Origin: Actinopolyspora lacussalsi subsp. righensis
Lineage (GTDB): Bacteria > Actinomycetota > Actinomycetes > Mycobacteriales > Pseudonocardiaceae
Assembly (NCBI RefSeq): GCF_900116555.1
Contig: NZ_FPAT01000004.1
Location: forward strand, 372,001-436,000
DNA: 64,000 nt
Reading direction: 5' to 3'
Shown: positions 25,701-32,985 of the stretch, one piece after another
How the letters are laid out: every line of letters begins with the position of its first letter
How positions within the stretch are numbered: position 1 is the first letter of the stretch
Translations under genes and position numbers: made by a program
The notes under the pieces: model-generated
The model's database searches: none
What the model saw: the letters and a program-made list of their open reading frames with translations, nothing else
Told to the model about the DNA's origin: nothing

Positions 25701-26058
25701 AGCGGTCGCCGACGACGGATCGCGCCGGAACGATGTGTCCCCGGACGGAGCGCCCTCGGACGACGTGTGCTGGGACGAGATCGTCGAGATCACCTCGCTC
25801 GGTGAGCAGCCGGTCTACGACGCGACGGTGGCCGACACGCACAACTTCGTGGCGAACTCGGTGGTCATGCACAACAGCCTGGAGCAGGACGCCGACATGG
25901 TGATCCTGATCCACCGGCCCGACGCGTTCGAGCGGGACGACCCCCGGATGGGTGAGGCGGATCTGATCCTCGCCAAGCACCGTGCCGGTCCCACCGAGAC
26001 CGTGACCGTGGCGCACCAGCTGCACTACAGCCGGTTCGTGGACATGGCCCAGGAGTAG
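22771..26058 (+). CDS. dnaB: Replicative DNA helicase DnaB containing two inteins
   Basis: The precursor of 1095 residues starts at GTG behind GGAGGTGG. The N-terminal extein (1-236) holds the DnaB N-terminal domain (RQPPQDVAAEQSVLGGMMLS) and the Walker A loop up to ARPGVGK. An intein fills 237-542, splitting GVGK from STLGLDF. The second extein (543-709) carries VIFSLEMGRTE, the Walker B region LIVVDYMQLM, and SQLNRGPEQR up to LRESG. A second intein spans 710-1035, and the last extein resumes SLEQDADMVILIHRP. The exteins total 463 residues, normal for DnaB, the hexameric 5'-3' fork helicase. The second site is the one used by the M. tuberculosis DnaB intein. Both splicing events are needed for an active helicase. 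Confidence 0.95.
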   Translation: MALADERGAEPPPDENDGDPGAGFERQPPQDVAAEQSVLGGMMLSKDAIANVVEVLQPQDFYRPAHHVIYECVLDLYGRGEPADAVTVSAALERRNELGKVGGGAYIHTLLRTVPTAANANYYAEIVSEKAVLRRLVEAGTRIVQYGYNGAEGAAIEEVVDRAQAAVYDVTERRTSEDYVALEELLQPTMDEIDAIASRGGESEGIPTGFVDLDGVTNGLHPGQMIIVAARPGVGKALALHTPLPTPEGWTTMGAVSVGDTLLGADGRPVRVTAATEVMHGRDCYEIEFSDGTLVVADEQHQWSLRDGTVCTTAGLRDRLGNRMDVELPDHGPFSLAQRDLPIAPYLLGVWLAAGDKAGELSGVAEDVLANLEPDGPVRVNDGVVLDEETAAELAELGIRHEAEVPAEYLRGSQQQRRSLLAGLADAAGSVGEDGRVLLRVRESLSVRVRELVLTLGYPCTATVDPDSGDEITTLVVFDSGEDQIFRRTELDDQHKRKRGGERRARGIRAVRRTASVPVRCVEVDSPDRLYLASRSMIPTHNSTLGLDFARAASIRNGLGSVIFSLEMGRTEIVMRMLSAEARIRLGDMRGGRMTDEDWTRLARRMSEINEAPLFIDDSPNLTMMEIRAKARRLKQRNDIGLIVVDYMQLMTSGKRVESRQQEVSEFSRSLKLLAKELEIPVVAISQLNRGPEQRNDRKPQLSDLRESGCLTGGTRLLRADDGSEITFDELMAEGQRPLVWSVDDRRRMVARPITNVFSSGVKEAFRVVLASGREIEATANHPMLTPWGWTPLGELAEGTHVGVPGRIPEPLGAEPVSESEVVSLARSALDSGDVPRRVFALPRERLAVFLRHIWGITGTETPDADGLPVGQGGCVVTGRALADGLQLLLSRFTVHSRLRRPSPEAEPDRWEVLLDGLDSRLRFAREIAGPEVGNQGVASRESASTAPAPVARTGVSFEPGAVAGGVGTLPADRRARAVADDGSRRNDVSPDGAPSDDVCWDEIVEITSLGEQPVYDATVADTHNFVANSVVMHNSLEQDADMVILIHRPDAFERDDPRMGEADLILAKHRAGPTETVTVAHQLHYSRFVDMAQE
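23479..24396 (+). other. Intein 1 of DnaB (class 3 type, in the Walker A loop)
   Basis: 306 residues, beginning ALALHTPLPTPEGWTTMG and ending MIPTHN before Ser+1. The first residue is Ala, not Cys or Ser. The class 3 trio is visible as W67 (DEQHQW), C285 (PVRCVEVDSPDRLYL) and T304 (PTHN), which implies initiation by the internal cysteine. A LAGLIDADG-type endonuclease is recognisable but worn: block C reads YLLGVWLAAGDKAG and block E reads LLAGLADAAGSV, so the acidic residues expected as LGDG and TDG are missing. It probably splices but no longer homes. Confidence 0.85.
24898..25875 (+). other. Intein 2 of DnaB (class 1 type)
   Basis: 326 residues, beginning CLTGGTRLLRADDGSEITFD and ending VVMHN before Ser+1. 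Cys1, the block B histidine (EATANHP) and the terminal His-Asn are present, so standard splicing is expected. It resembles the M. tuberculosis DnaB intein at the same site (LVWSVDDRRRMVARPITNVF), which I recall as about 416 residues. The difference lies in the endonuclease. The usual IGDG motif region here reads SLARSALDSGDVPRR, and the second block reads FLRHIWGITGTE. A disordered Ala/Gly/Pro stretch (about 25560-25740) replaces folded sequence. Confidence 0.88.
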
Positions 26059-26062
26059 GGCG

Positions 26063-27229
26063 TCAGTCCTCGCGACCCGGCCACGAGGTCCGTGCCCGGT
26101 GCCGCACGCGTGCTGCTTCACGGGTGAGGTGGTCGCGTTCGGCCAGGTTGGTGGCGGCGTGGGCGGCTTCGGCGTACAGCTTGGCGGCGTGGCCGAGAGT
26201 GCCCGCCTTTTCGTGGAGGTGTGCCGCCACGGCGGTGTACCGGGGCAGGGTGGGGTCGATGTCGGCGAGCGCGGCGAGACCGGCCCGCGCCCCGTCGGCT
26301 TCGCCGACCGCCACGGCACGGTTGAGCCGCACGATCGGGCTGCCGGTGAGGCGCAGCAGTTCGTCGTACCATTCCACGATCTGCGCCCAGTCCGTCTCGG
26401 AGGCGGTGCGGGCGTCGGCGTGCAGGGCGGCGATCGCGGCCTGGGCCTGGTACTCGCCGAGCCGGTCGCGGGCCAGCGCGCTCCGCAGGATCGTCACTCC
26501 TTCGGCGATCATCTCGGAGTCCCAGAGCGAGCGGTCCTGCTCGGCCAGCGGCACCAGGCGACCACCGGTTCCGGTGCGAGACGCCCGGCGGGCGTGGTGC
26601 AGCAGCATGAGCGCGAGCAATCCGGCCGCTTCGGGCTCGTCGGAGAGGGCGACGAGTTGGCGGGCGAGCCGGATCGCCTCGGCGGCCAGGTCGACATCCC
26701 CGCTGTATCCCTCGTTGAACACGAGGTAGAGCACTCGCAGCACGGTCGCCGCGTCGCCGGGCTCCTCGAATCCGACCCCGGCGATGCGGCGTTTGGCCCG
26801 GCTGATCCGCTGGGCCATCGTCGCTTCCGGAACCAGATACGCCGTCGCGATCTGCCTGGTGGTCAGGCCGCCGACCGCGCGCAGGGTCAGCGCGACCGCC
26901 GAGTTCGGGGACAGAGCGGGATGCGCGCACAGGAAGTACAGGCGCAGCGTGTCGTCCGTCGCGGGCACGGAGCCGCCGGTTGGTTCGGCCGCCACCGCCA
27001 GTTCACGCCCGCGCCGGGTCCTCTCGGCCCGGGCGGAGTCGAGGAACTTGCGCCAGGCGACCGAGATCAGCCACGCTTTCGGGTCGCGTGGCCGCTCCTC
27101 CGGCCCGGCTTCGAGCGCCCGGACAAGGGCCTCCTGCACGGCGTCCTCGGCCGAGGCGAAGTCGGCGCCGCGACGGACGAGAACGCCGATCACGGCGGGG
27201 ACGAGTTCCCGCAGCGGTGTTCCGTTCAC
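26063..27229 (-). CDS. ECF RNA polymerase sigma factor, ECF42 (DUF6596) type
   Basis: A 388-residue sigma factor starting at GTG 27229. Sigma-2 is seen in DFASAEDAVQEALVRALEAG and PKAWLISVAWRKFLDSARAE, and sigma-4 in LTTRQIATAYLVPEATMAQR. The remaining 200 residues form the long C-terminal TPR-like domain typical of ECF42 (FNEGYSGDVDLAAEAIRLAR, LMLLHHARRASRTG, ALHADARTASETDWAQIVEWY, LNRAVAVGEADGARAG). ECF42 sigma factors lack an anti-sigma factor and are regulated through this extension and a partnered YCII (DGPF) protein. Its start overlaps the stop of the YCII gene by four bases, so the two are co-translated. Confidence 0.9.
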   Translation of the reverse strand: MNGTPLRELVPAVIGVLVRRGADFASAEDAVQEALVRALEAGPEERPRDPKAWLISVAWRKFLDSARAERTRRGRELAVAAEPTGGSVPATDDTLRLYFLCAHPALSPNSAVALTLRAVGGLTTRQIATAYLVPEATMAQRISRAKRRIAGVGFEEPGDAATVLRVLYLVFNEGYSGDVDLAAEAIRLARQLVALSDEPEAAGLLALMLLHHARRASRTGTGGRLVPLAEQDRSLWDSEMIAEGVTILRSALARDRLGEYQAQAAIAALHADARTASETDWAQIVEWYDELLRLTGSPIVRLNRAVAVGEADGARAGLAALADIDPTLPRYTAVAAHLHEKAGTLGHAAKLYAEAAHAATNLAERDHLTREAARVRHRARTSWPGRED

Positions 27230-27633
27230 TCGGTCACCGTGGGTGGCTCGGTGAGGAAGGGCCGTACTTCGATCCACTCGTGGATCGGCTCGCCGCCGAC
27301 CCCGGGAGCCGCCGACAGCTCGCCGGCCAGCTCGACCGCGCGATCCCAGGACTCCACGTCGATGACCATCCACCCCGCGATGAGGTCCTTCGTCTCGGCG
27401 AACGGACCGTCGGTCACCGGTGGTTGTCCCGCACCGTCGTATCGCACGAAGGTTCCCCCGGGAGTCAGGGCCTGCGAGTCCACGAACTCGCCGTTCTCCT
27501 CCAGGCGGGCTGCGAAGTCCTTCATGTACTGGATGTGCGCGTCGACCTCCTCCGGATTCCACTGATCCATCGGCGGGTGGTCCATGACCGATTCCGGGCC
27601 ACCTCGGTAGTGCTTGAGCAGCAGGTACTTCAC
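27226..27633 (-). CDS. YCII-domain (DGPF) protein, partner of the ECF42 sigma factor
   Basis: A 135-residue protein from GTG 27633, with AAGGAG just upstream. It begins KYLLLKHYRGG and contains MDQWNPEEVDAHIQYMKDF, GTFVRYDG, the family string VTDGPFAETKDLIAGWMVID and IHEWIEVRPF. YCII/DGPF proteins form dimeric alpha-beta barrels, and their genes accompany ECF42 sigma factors, whose regulon usually includes them. The stop codon overlaps the sigma factor start (27226-27229), so the order here is DGPF gene first. Confidence 0.9.
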   Translation of the reverse strand: MKYLLLKHYRGGPESVMDHPPMDQWNPEEVDAHIQYMKDFAARLEENGEFVDSQALTPGGTFVRYDGAGQPPVTDGPFAETKDLIAGWMVIDVESWDRAVELAGELSAAPGVGGEPIHEWIEVRPFLTEPPTVTE

Positions 27634-27721
27634 GATGAGCTCCTTCTCCGTCGGACGACCGGTTGCTCCGATCGTGCCCCGGGGACGGAGCCGGCGCGCC
27701 GTTCTCGACACTGTCGCGCGT

Positions 27722-27739
27722 CGATTTCTCGCGAAATCG
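27722..27739 (-). repeat. GATTTC-family hairpin downstream of the GNAT gene
   Basis: Arms CGATTTC and GAAATCG; the GCGA loop appears when read on the minus strand, the direction of the upstream GNAT gene. It sits between the GNAT stop and the YCII start. It could act as a terminator, though no U-tract follows. Confidence 0.7.
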
Positions 27740-27769
27740 CCACCCACGGAAACCGAGCCGGAGCTCCGC

Positions 27770-28273
27770 TCAAAGCGCGCGGTGCATGATGTGCAGTCCC
27801 ACGAACCCCTTCTCGGGGTGCTCGAAGGCCTCCGGCACCGTTGCCAGGATCTCGAAGCCCAGGGAGCGCCACAGCGCCACCGCACCGGTGTTGGTCTCCA
27901 CCACCGCGTTGAACTGCATCGCCGAGTAGCCGTCGGCGCGGGCCTGCTCGACCACGTGCTCTCCCAGCGCACGACCGTAACCGCGTCCGGCGTGGGCAGG
28001 GTCGACCATGAAGCCCGCGTTGGCCACGTGCGCGCCCGGCCCGGCGTGGTTGGGATGAGTCTCGGCGGTTCCGACCACGGATCCCTCGTCGTCGATGGCC
28101 ACCACGGTCCGCCCCGGTGGCTGTCGCATCCACCCCGCGCGAGCGCTCGGTTCGGTGGTGTCCCGCTCCCAGCAGAAGGTCTCGCCCGCCGAGACTATGT
28201 CACGCATGAACCGCCAGATCGCGGGCCAGTCGTCGGCCGTCGCCTCCCTGATACGCACGTCACCAGCATCCAC
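27770..28273 (-). CDS. GNAT-family N-acetyltransferase
   Basis: An acetyltransferase of about 167 residues. The fold begins VRIREATADDWPAIWRFM. The acetyl-CoA loop is AHAGRGYGRALGEHVVEQA (Q/RxxGxG/A type), preceded by VANAGFMVDP, and the C-terminal GAVALWRSLGFEILATVPEAF is typical of the phosphinothricin-acetyltransferase-like branch. The substrate cannot be told. An upstream in-frame start at 28321 would add 16 residues, but GTG 28273 is closer to the domain. It lies 70 bp after the HAD gene in the same direction, so they may be co-transcribed. Confidence 0.82.
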   Translation of the reverse strand: MDAGDVRIREATADDWPAIWRFMRDIVSAGETFCWERDTTEPSARAGWMRQPPGRTVVAIDDEGSVVGTAETHPNHAGPGAHVANAGFMVDPAHAGRGYGRALGEHVVEQARADGYSAMQFNAVVETNTGAVALWRSLGFEILATVPEAFEHPEKGFVGLHIMHRAL

Positions 28274-28342
28274 GACCGATCGGCCTGGAAGCAATCGAGG
28301 GGACCGCCGATCGTGCGGCACCGCCGGATCCCGAGCGGCCTC

Positions 28343-29014
28343 TCAAGCGGACAGTTCGGTGAGCACCCCGGGCAGCTCGTCGATGCGTTCCAGTCGCCGT
28401 TCGGCCAGTCGCAACGCGTCCCCGGCGGGCGGAAAGTGCGGATTCGGCACGGCGACCACGGTGGCACCGGAAGCCGCCGCCGAACGCAGCCCGTTGGAGG
28501 AGTCCTCCACCGCCACACACCGGCGCGCGTCCACTCCCAGCTCGTCGGCCGCGCGCAGGTAGACGTCCGGGGCGGGCTTGCCCGCTCCCACCTGCTCGCT
28601 GGAGACGGTGCGGCGCACCACGTCCGTGAGTCCACCGGTTTCCAGGAACGCACCGATGATGCGCGGCGGGGCGGAACTGGCGATGGCGACCGGATACCGC
28701 TCGGCCACGGTCCGAACCGTCTCGACGGCCCCCGGCAGCGTCGGTGGCTCCGTGGCGTAGTGCTGGGCCATCCGGTCGATGACCGTCTCGGCCACCTCTT
28801 CGGAGGACAGTCGAACGCCCAACCCGGTGACGAGGTACTCGGCCCATTCCGGAGTGCTCATCCCCATCATGCGTTCACTCGCACCATCGGCCCACCGGCC
28901 GCCGTGCTGCTCGGTGACCTCGCGCCGTATGCGGTCCCAGAGGTGCTCGGAATCGACCAGCACACCGTCGAGATCGAACAACACCGCGGTCACGCCATCG
29001 CTACCGTCGCACAC
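28343..29014 (-). CDS. HAD-superfamily phosphatase (beta-phosphoglucomutase-like)
   Basis: A 223-residue HAD protein of subfamily IA. Motif I is VLFDLDGVLVDSE, motif II VAIASSAPP, motif III with the lysine GAGKPAPDVYLRAADELG, and motif IV CVAVEDSSNG. The helical cap lies between motifs I and II (residues about 20-90). Such proteins hydrolyse sugar phosphates or related phosphomonoesters, or interconvert phosphoglucose. The exact substrate is not deducible. It starts 130 bp from the divergent MFS gene. Confidence 0.85.
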   Translation of the reverse strand: MCDGSDGVTAVLFDLDGVLVDSEHLWDRIRREVTEQHGGRWADGASERMMGMSTPEWAEYLVTGLGVRLSSEEVAETVIDRMAQHYATEPPTLPGAVETVRTVAERYPVAIASSAPPRIIGAFLETGGLTDVVRRTVSSEQVGAGKPAPDVYLRAADELGVDARRCVAVEDSSNGLRSAAASGATVVAVPNPHFPPAGDALRLAERRLERIDELPGVLTELSA

Positions 29015-29096
29015 GCCGTCGATGGTATGGCCCGAGCGAGGTCCCGGCTCGTGCGGTGAGCTTGCTCATGTCGGATGGGCAGCTCACGAGTCGAAA

Positions 29097-29111
29097 GTTA
29101 GCATTTCTAAC
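29097..29111. promoter_or_regulatory. Operator-like inverted repeat before the MFS gene
   Basis: GTTAG-CATTT-CTAAC lies 34 bp before the MFS start in an AT-richer patch and resembles MarR or TetR operators of drug exporters. No regulator gene is adjacent. Confidence 0.45.
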
Positions 29112-29144
29112 GAAATACTTCGTCCACAAGAGGAGCGCGCGTCC

Positions 29145-30368
29145 ATGAGCGGGTCCGAAGCCACCCGATTGCGCGAGGTGTTCAAGGGACAGCCCAAGGC
29201 CGTCTGGATCACCGCGTTCGCGGCCGTGATCGCCTTCATGGGCATCGGTCTCGTCGATCCGATCCTGCGTTCCATAGCCGAAGCGCTCGACGCGGGTCCG
29301 GAGCAGGTGACCCTGCTGTTCTCGTCCTACCTGGGGGTCCAGGTGGTGGCCATGCTGATCACCGGCACGTTCAGCGCGCGGTTCGGTGCCAAGCGCACCG
29401 TGGTCAGCGGTCTGGTGCTGATCGTGCTGGCCACTCTGGCCTGCGCGCTGGCCGGTACGGTCGTGCAGCTGGTGGCGCTGCGCGCGGTCTGGGGCCTGGG
29501 CAACGCCCTGTTCATCGCCACGGCGCTGTCGGTGATCGTCGGCGCGGCCAGCGGCGGCCAACGGGCCGCGATCCTGCTCTACGAGGCCGCACTCGGCATC
29601 GGCCTGTCCACCGGTCCACTGCTCGGCGCACTGCTCGGGAACATCTCCTGGCGGGGACCGTTCGCCGGAACCGCCGTGCTGATGGCCATCGCGCTGATCC
29701 TGGCCGTGGGCTTCCTGCCCTCCGACACCGGCAAGCGCGGTGAGCCGGTCAAGCTGCTCGACCCGCTGCGTGCCCTGCGGCACGGCGCGCTGCTGCGCAC
29801 CTCGGTGGGCTCGGCGCTGTACACCGCGGCCTTCTTCACCGTACTGGCGTGGTCCCCGTTCGTGCTGGAGTACGGCGCGATCGCCGTGGGGCTGGTGTTC
29901 TTCGGCTGGGGTGTGTGCGTGGCGTTCGCCGGTGTCACGCTGGCCCCGAAGATCGCCGACAGGTTCGGCGAACTGGGCGGCACGGTACTGGCCGTGTCGC
30001 TGTACGCGGCGCTGCTGCTGATCATGACCATCGACAGCAAGGCCGTGCTGATCGCGGGCATCGTGGTCAGCGGTCTGGTGTCGGGACTGCTCAACACGCT
30101 GTTCACGGGCAGCGCCATGAGCGTCAGCAAGGCACCGCGCCCGGTGGCCAGCGCGGGGTACAACTTCTGCCGCTGGCTCGGCGGGGCGCTGGCCGCGACG
30201 CTGGTCAGCCACATCGCCACCTGGCTGGACTGGCCGAGGGCGCCGTTCGCGGCGGGCGCGGTGGCCTGCCTGCTCGCGGCCGGGCTGCTCGCGGCGGGGC
30301 TGCGCTCGCGCGGTACCGATCCGCACCGGGTGCCGGAGGAGGCAGCGGTGGTCGGCGAGGAGTTCTGA
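29145..30368 (+). CDS. MFS transporter (drug-exporter type)
   Basis: A 407-residue, twelve-helix major facilitator. ATG 29145 follows AAGAGGAG. The first helix region is AVWITAFAAVIAFMGIGLVD; the loop between helices 2 and 3 has the FSARFGAKRTVV signature (motif A type); motif C-like GIGLSTGPLLGALLG lies in helix 5. A central cytoplasmic loop (SDTGKRGEPVKLLDPLRALR) separates the two halves. The closest types I know are proton-driven drug or sugar-efflux proteins. An inverted repeat just upstream suggests control by a MarR or TetR regulator. Confidence 0.87.
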   Translation: MSGSEATRLREVFKGQPKAVWITAFAAVIAFMGIGLVDPILRSIAEALDAGPEQVTLLFSSYLGVQVVAMLITGTFSARFGAKRTVVSGLVLIVLATLACALAGTVVQLVALRAVWGLGNALFIATALSVIVGAASGGQRAAILLYEAALGIGLSTGPLLGALLGNISWRGPFAGTAVLMAIALILAVGFLPSDTGKRGEPVKLLDPLRALRHGALLRTSVGSALYTAAFFTVLAWSPFVLEYGAIAVGLVFFGWGVCVAFAGVTLAPKIADRFGELGGTVLAVSLYAALLLIMTIDSKAVLIAGIVVSGLVSGLLNTLFTGSAMSVSKAPRPVASAGYNFCRWLGGALAATLVSHIATWLDWPRAPFAAGAVACLLAAGLLAAGLRSRGTDPHRVPEEAAVVGEEF

Positions 30369-30714
30369 CCGCACCCGAGCCGGGGTGGCCGGACGGGGCA
30401 ACGGGCCCCTCGGCATCCACAGTCCCCTCGGCGTCCACAGCGGAGTTCGGCGGCACGCCCGGGCACGAACGAGTCGACCCATCGTGAGTGTCACCGAGCA
30501 CACCGAGCGGGAACAGTGTCGAAAGTGGAAACGCTCGGTCGCCATCGTGCTGTCCGGCATCCGATCGTGGGATAACGATTTCACCGTTGTGCAGCAGCCG
30601 GATTCGACCCACCGTCACGAATTTCCCTGCCGTTCACGTTCAGTCAGCTGAGACATCGCCTGCCGCGCATAGTGTCGGCCCGTCCCACTGACAAAAGCTG
30701 TGGAAAGGCAGGAA
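30369..30714. other. Intergenic region without recognisable gene
   Basis: 346 bp between the MFS and PhoX genes. No convincing reading frame, long hairpin or dispersed repeat is seen. A CATAGT hexamer near 30668, about 45 bp before the phoX start, could be a -10 element. GTTCACGTTCA near 30636 weakly recalls an actinobacterial PHO-box half but lacks a second repeat in register. Confidence 0.4.
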
Positions 30715-32802
30715 ATGTCCGCCAACTCAGCCGAACCACGCGTGCTCCCGCTACCGCTGCTGGACCACCACTCCGCCGGCCGCTCCGCGGTGACCTGCGA
30801 ATACCGCTGCGGGAACGCCTGCGCACACGACGCACCGAACGAATCGGACAACAGCTACTTCGGCGACCTGGTGCGAGGGGTCGTGAACAGACGGGGCGCG
30901 CTGCGAGCCGGTGCGGTGCTGTCCGTGGCGGCGGGGGCGACCGCCACGGCCGTGGGCACGGCAGCGGCGAGTCCCGGCCGGGGGAACGGTCACGGGAACG
31001 ACTCGGGCGCCGCGGCCGTCGGCACCGACTTCGATCCGGTACCGCCGAACACCCAGGACAGGGTGGTCATCCCCGACGGCTACGAGCAGCAGGTGGTCAT
31101 CCGGTGGGGAGACCCGGTACTGCACTCGGCGCCCGAATTCGACTTCTGGAACCAGACCCCCGAGGCCCAGCAGACCCAGTTCGGCTACAACAACGACTTC
31201 GCCGGGCTGATTCCACTGGATCGGGCGGGAATCCACAACCTGCTGGTGGTCAACCACGAGTACACCACCGAAACCCACATGTTCGCCGACTACGACCCGG
31301 ACAACCCCACCGAGCAGCAGGTGCGGACCGCCTGGGCCGCGCACGGGATGTCCGTCCTGCTGGTCCGGCGCGACCCGGCACGCGGCGGTCTCAGCCCGCT
31401 GCCGAGCTGGTACAGCAGGCGGATCACGCTGCGGACCGAGTTCGAGCTGCGTGGCCCCGCCGCCGGGAGCGAGTTGCTCAAGACCTCCGAGGACCCGAGC
31501 GGCACCCGGGTGCTGGGCACCCAGAACAACTGCGCCGGAGGCGTCACCCCGTGGGGAACGGTGCTCTCCGGTGAGGAGAACTTCCACCAGTACTTCGCGC
31601 ACGCCGATCAGGTGAGCGACCCGGAGACCAGGGAGCGGATGCGCCGCTACGGACTGGGTACCGGCAGCAGCACCCGCAAGTGGGAGCGCTTCGAGAAGCG
31701 CTGGGACGCGAGCAGGGAGCCGAACGAGTCCAACCGGTTCGGCTGGGTGGTCGAGGTGGATCCGCACGACCCGAACTCGACACCGGTGAAGCACACCGCG
31801 CTGGGACGCTTCAAGCACGAGGGCGCCACGATCCGCACCGCGGACGACGGCCGGGTAGTCGCCTACATGGGTGACGACGAGCGGTTCGACTACATCTACA
31901 AGTTCGTCTCCAGCGGCAGGATGAAGAACGGCCGCAGCGCCCACGCCCGCAGGCACAACATGTCGCTGCTGGATCACGGCACCCTGTACGTGGCGCGATT
32001 CTCCGGTGACAGCCCCGCCTCGGAGATCGACGGCAGCGGCGAGCTGCCCTCCGACGGCGAGTTCGACGGCTCCGGTGAGTGGCTGCCGTTGGCCACGGGC
32101 GACACCTCGCACGTTCCCGGCTTCACGGCCGAGGAGGTCTACGTGTTCACCCGTCTCGCGGCCGACAAGGTGGGGGCGACCAAGATGGACCGCCCCGAGG
32201 ACATCGAGCCGAATCCCTCCAACGGGCGGGTCTACTGCGCGCTGACCAACAACTCCAACCGAGGCGCGGCGGGGCACGCACCGGTCGACGAGATCAATCC
32301 CCGGATCGGCAACAAGCACGGTCACGTGCTGGAGATCCGCGAGAACCACGACGATCCGACGTCGACCGGCATGTCCTGGGGCCTGTTGCTGGTCTGCGGC
32401 GACCCCGAGGACGCGGGCACCTACTTCGGCGGTTTCGACGATCAGGTGAGCCCGATCTCCTGCCCCGACAACGTGGCGTTCGACCGGCACGGCAACCTCT
32501 GGGTCTCCACGGACGGCAACGAGCTCGGCTCGCACGACGGGCTGTTCGCCGTGCCGGTCACGGGACCGGAGCGGGGGCACGTCAAGCAGTTCCTGACGGT
32601 GCCCAACGGCGCCGAGACCTGCGGTCCGATCATCACCGACGACATCGTGACCGTGTGCGTCCAGCACCCGGGCGAGAACGGTTCCGGCCCGTCCGACCCC
32701 GGTTCGCACTGGCCGGACGGCGGTGACTCCCAGCCCCGTCCGTCGCTGGTCGCCGTGTGGCGCGACCACGGCCACCGCGTGGGCGAGATAGGACGCCGCT
32801 GA
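30715..32802 (+). CDS. phoX: PhoX-family (DUF839) alkaline phosphatase, Tat-exported
   Basis: A 695-residue protein from ATG 30715. PhoX features are an N-terminal region of about 58 residues with the cysteines CEYRCGNAC, then the twin-arginine signal NRRGALRAG (R59-R60) with a hydrophobic stretch (AVLSVAAGATATAV). The mature beta-propeller has blocks such as NNDFAGLIPLDR, LLVVNHEYTTETHMF, NNCAGGVTPWGTVLSGEENF, FGWVVEVDPHDPNSTPVKHT, KPEDIEPNP-like RPEDIEPNPSNGRVYCALTN and CPDNVAFDRHGNLWVSTDG. PhoX enzymes hydrolyse phosphomonoesters with calcium and iron cofactors and are normally induced by phosphate starvation. An alternative GTG at 30700 would add five residues. Confidence 0.9.
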   Translation: MSANSAEPRVLPLPLLDHHSAGRSAVTCEYRCGNACAHDAPNESDNSYFGDLVRGVVNRRGALRAGAVLSVAAGATATAVGTAAASPGRGNGHGNDSGAAAVGTDFDPVPPNTQDRVVIPDGYEQQVVIRWGDPVLHSAPEFDFWNQTPEAQQTQFGYNNDFAGLIPLDRAGIHNLLVVNHEYTTETHMFADYDPDNPTEQQVRTAWAAHGMSVLLVRRDPARGGLSPLPSWYSRRITLRTEFELRGPAAGSELLKTSEDPSGTRVLGTQNNCAGGVTPWGTVLSGEENFHQYFAHADQVSDPETRERMRRYGLGTGSSTRKWERFEKRWDASREPNESNRFGWVVEVDPHDPNSTPVKHTALGRFKHEGATIRTADDGRVVAYMGDDERFDYIYKFVSSGRMKNGRSAHARRHNMSLLDHGTLYVARFSGDSPASEIDGSGELPSDGEFDGSGEWLPLATGDTSHVPGFTAEEVYVFTRLAADKVGATKMDRPEDIEPNPSNGRVYCALTNNSNRGAAGHAPVDEINPRIGNKHGHVLEIRENHDDPTSTGMSWGLLLVCGDPEDAGTYFGGFDDQVSPISCPDNVAFDRHGNLWVSTDGNELGSHDGLFAVPVTGPERGHVKQFLTVPNGAETCGPIITDDIVTVCVQHPGENGSGPSDPGSHWPDGGDSQPRPSLVAVWRDHGHRVGEIGRR

Positions 32803-32903
32803 ACCACGGCGGTGAACCACACCCGGGACACGCGGCCGCATTCCCGGACCGCGCCGCCGCACTTCCGGGACGCGCGGGCCGGTGACGGGAGTGTGGCAAC
32901 CGA

Positions 32904-32942
32904 CCGGTCGTGTCGGGGACTTCCGGTCCCCGACACGACCGG
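32904..32942 (+). terminator. Terminator-like hairpin after phoX
   Basis: A perfect 17-bp stem (CCGGTCGTGTCGGGGAC with its complement) and a five-base loop lies 100 bp after the phoX stop and 44 bp before the SDR start. No U-tract follows. Confidence 0.75.
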
Positions 32943-32985
32943 GGCGTGCGGCGTTCACCGTGGTGGCGGCGCTACCGTAATCGAG

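Noticed and set aside
30620-30714. PHO box before phoX
   Set aside because: Only one GTTCAC half is clear and the required 11-bp direct repeat is not in register, so a PhoP site is not supported.
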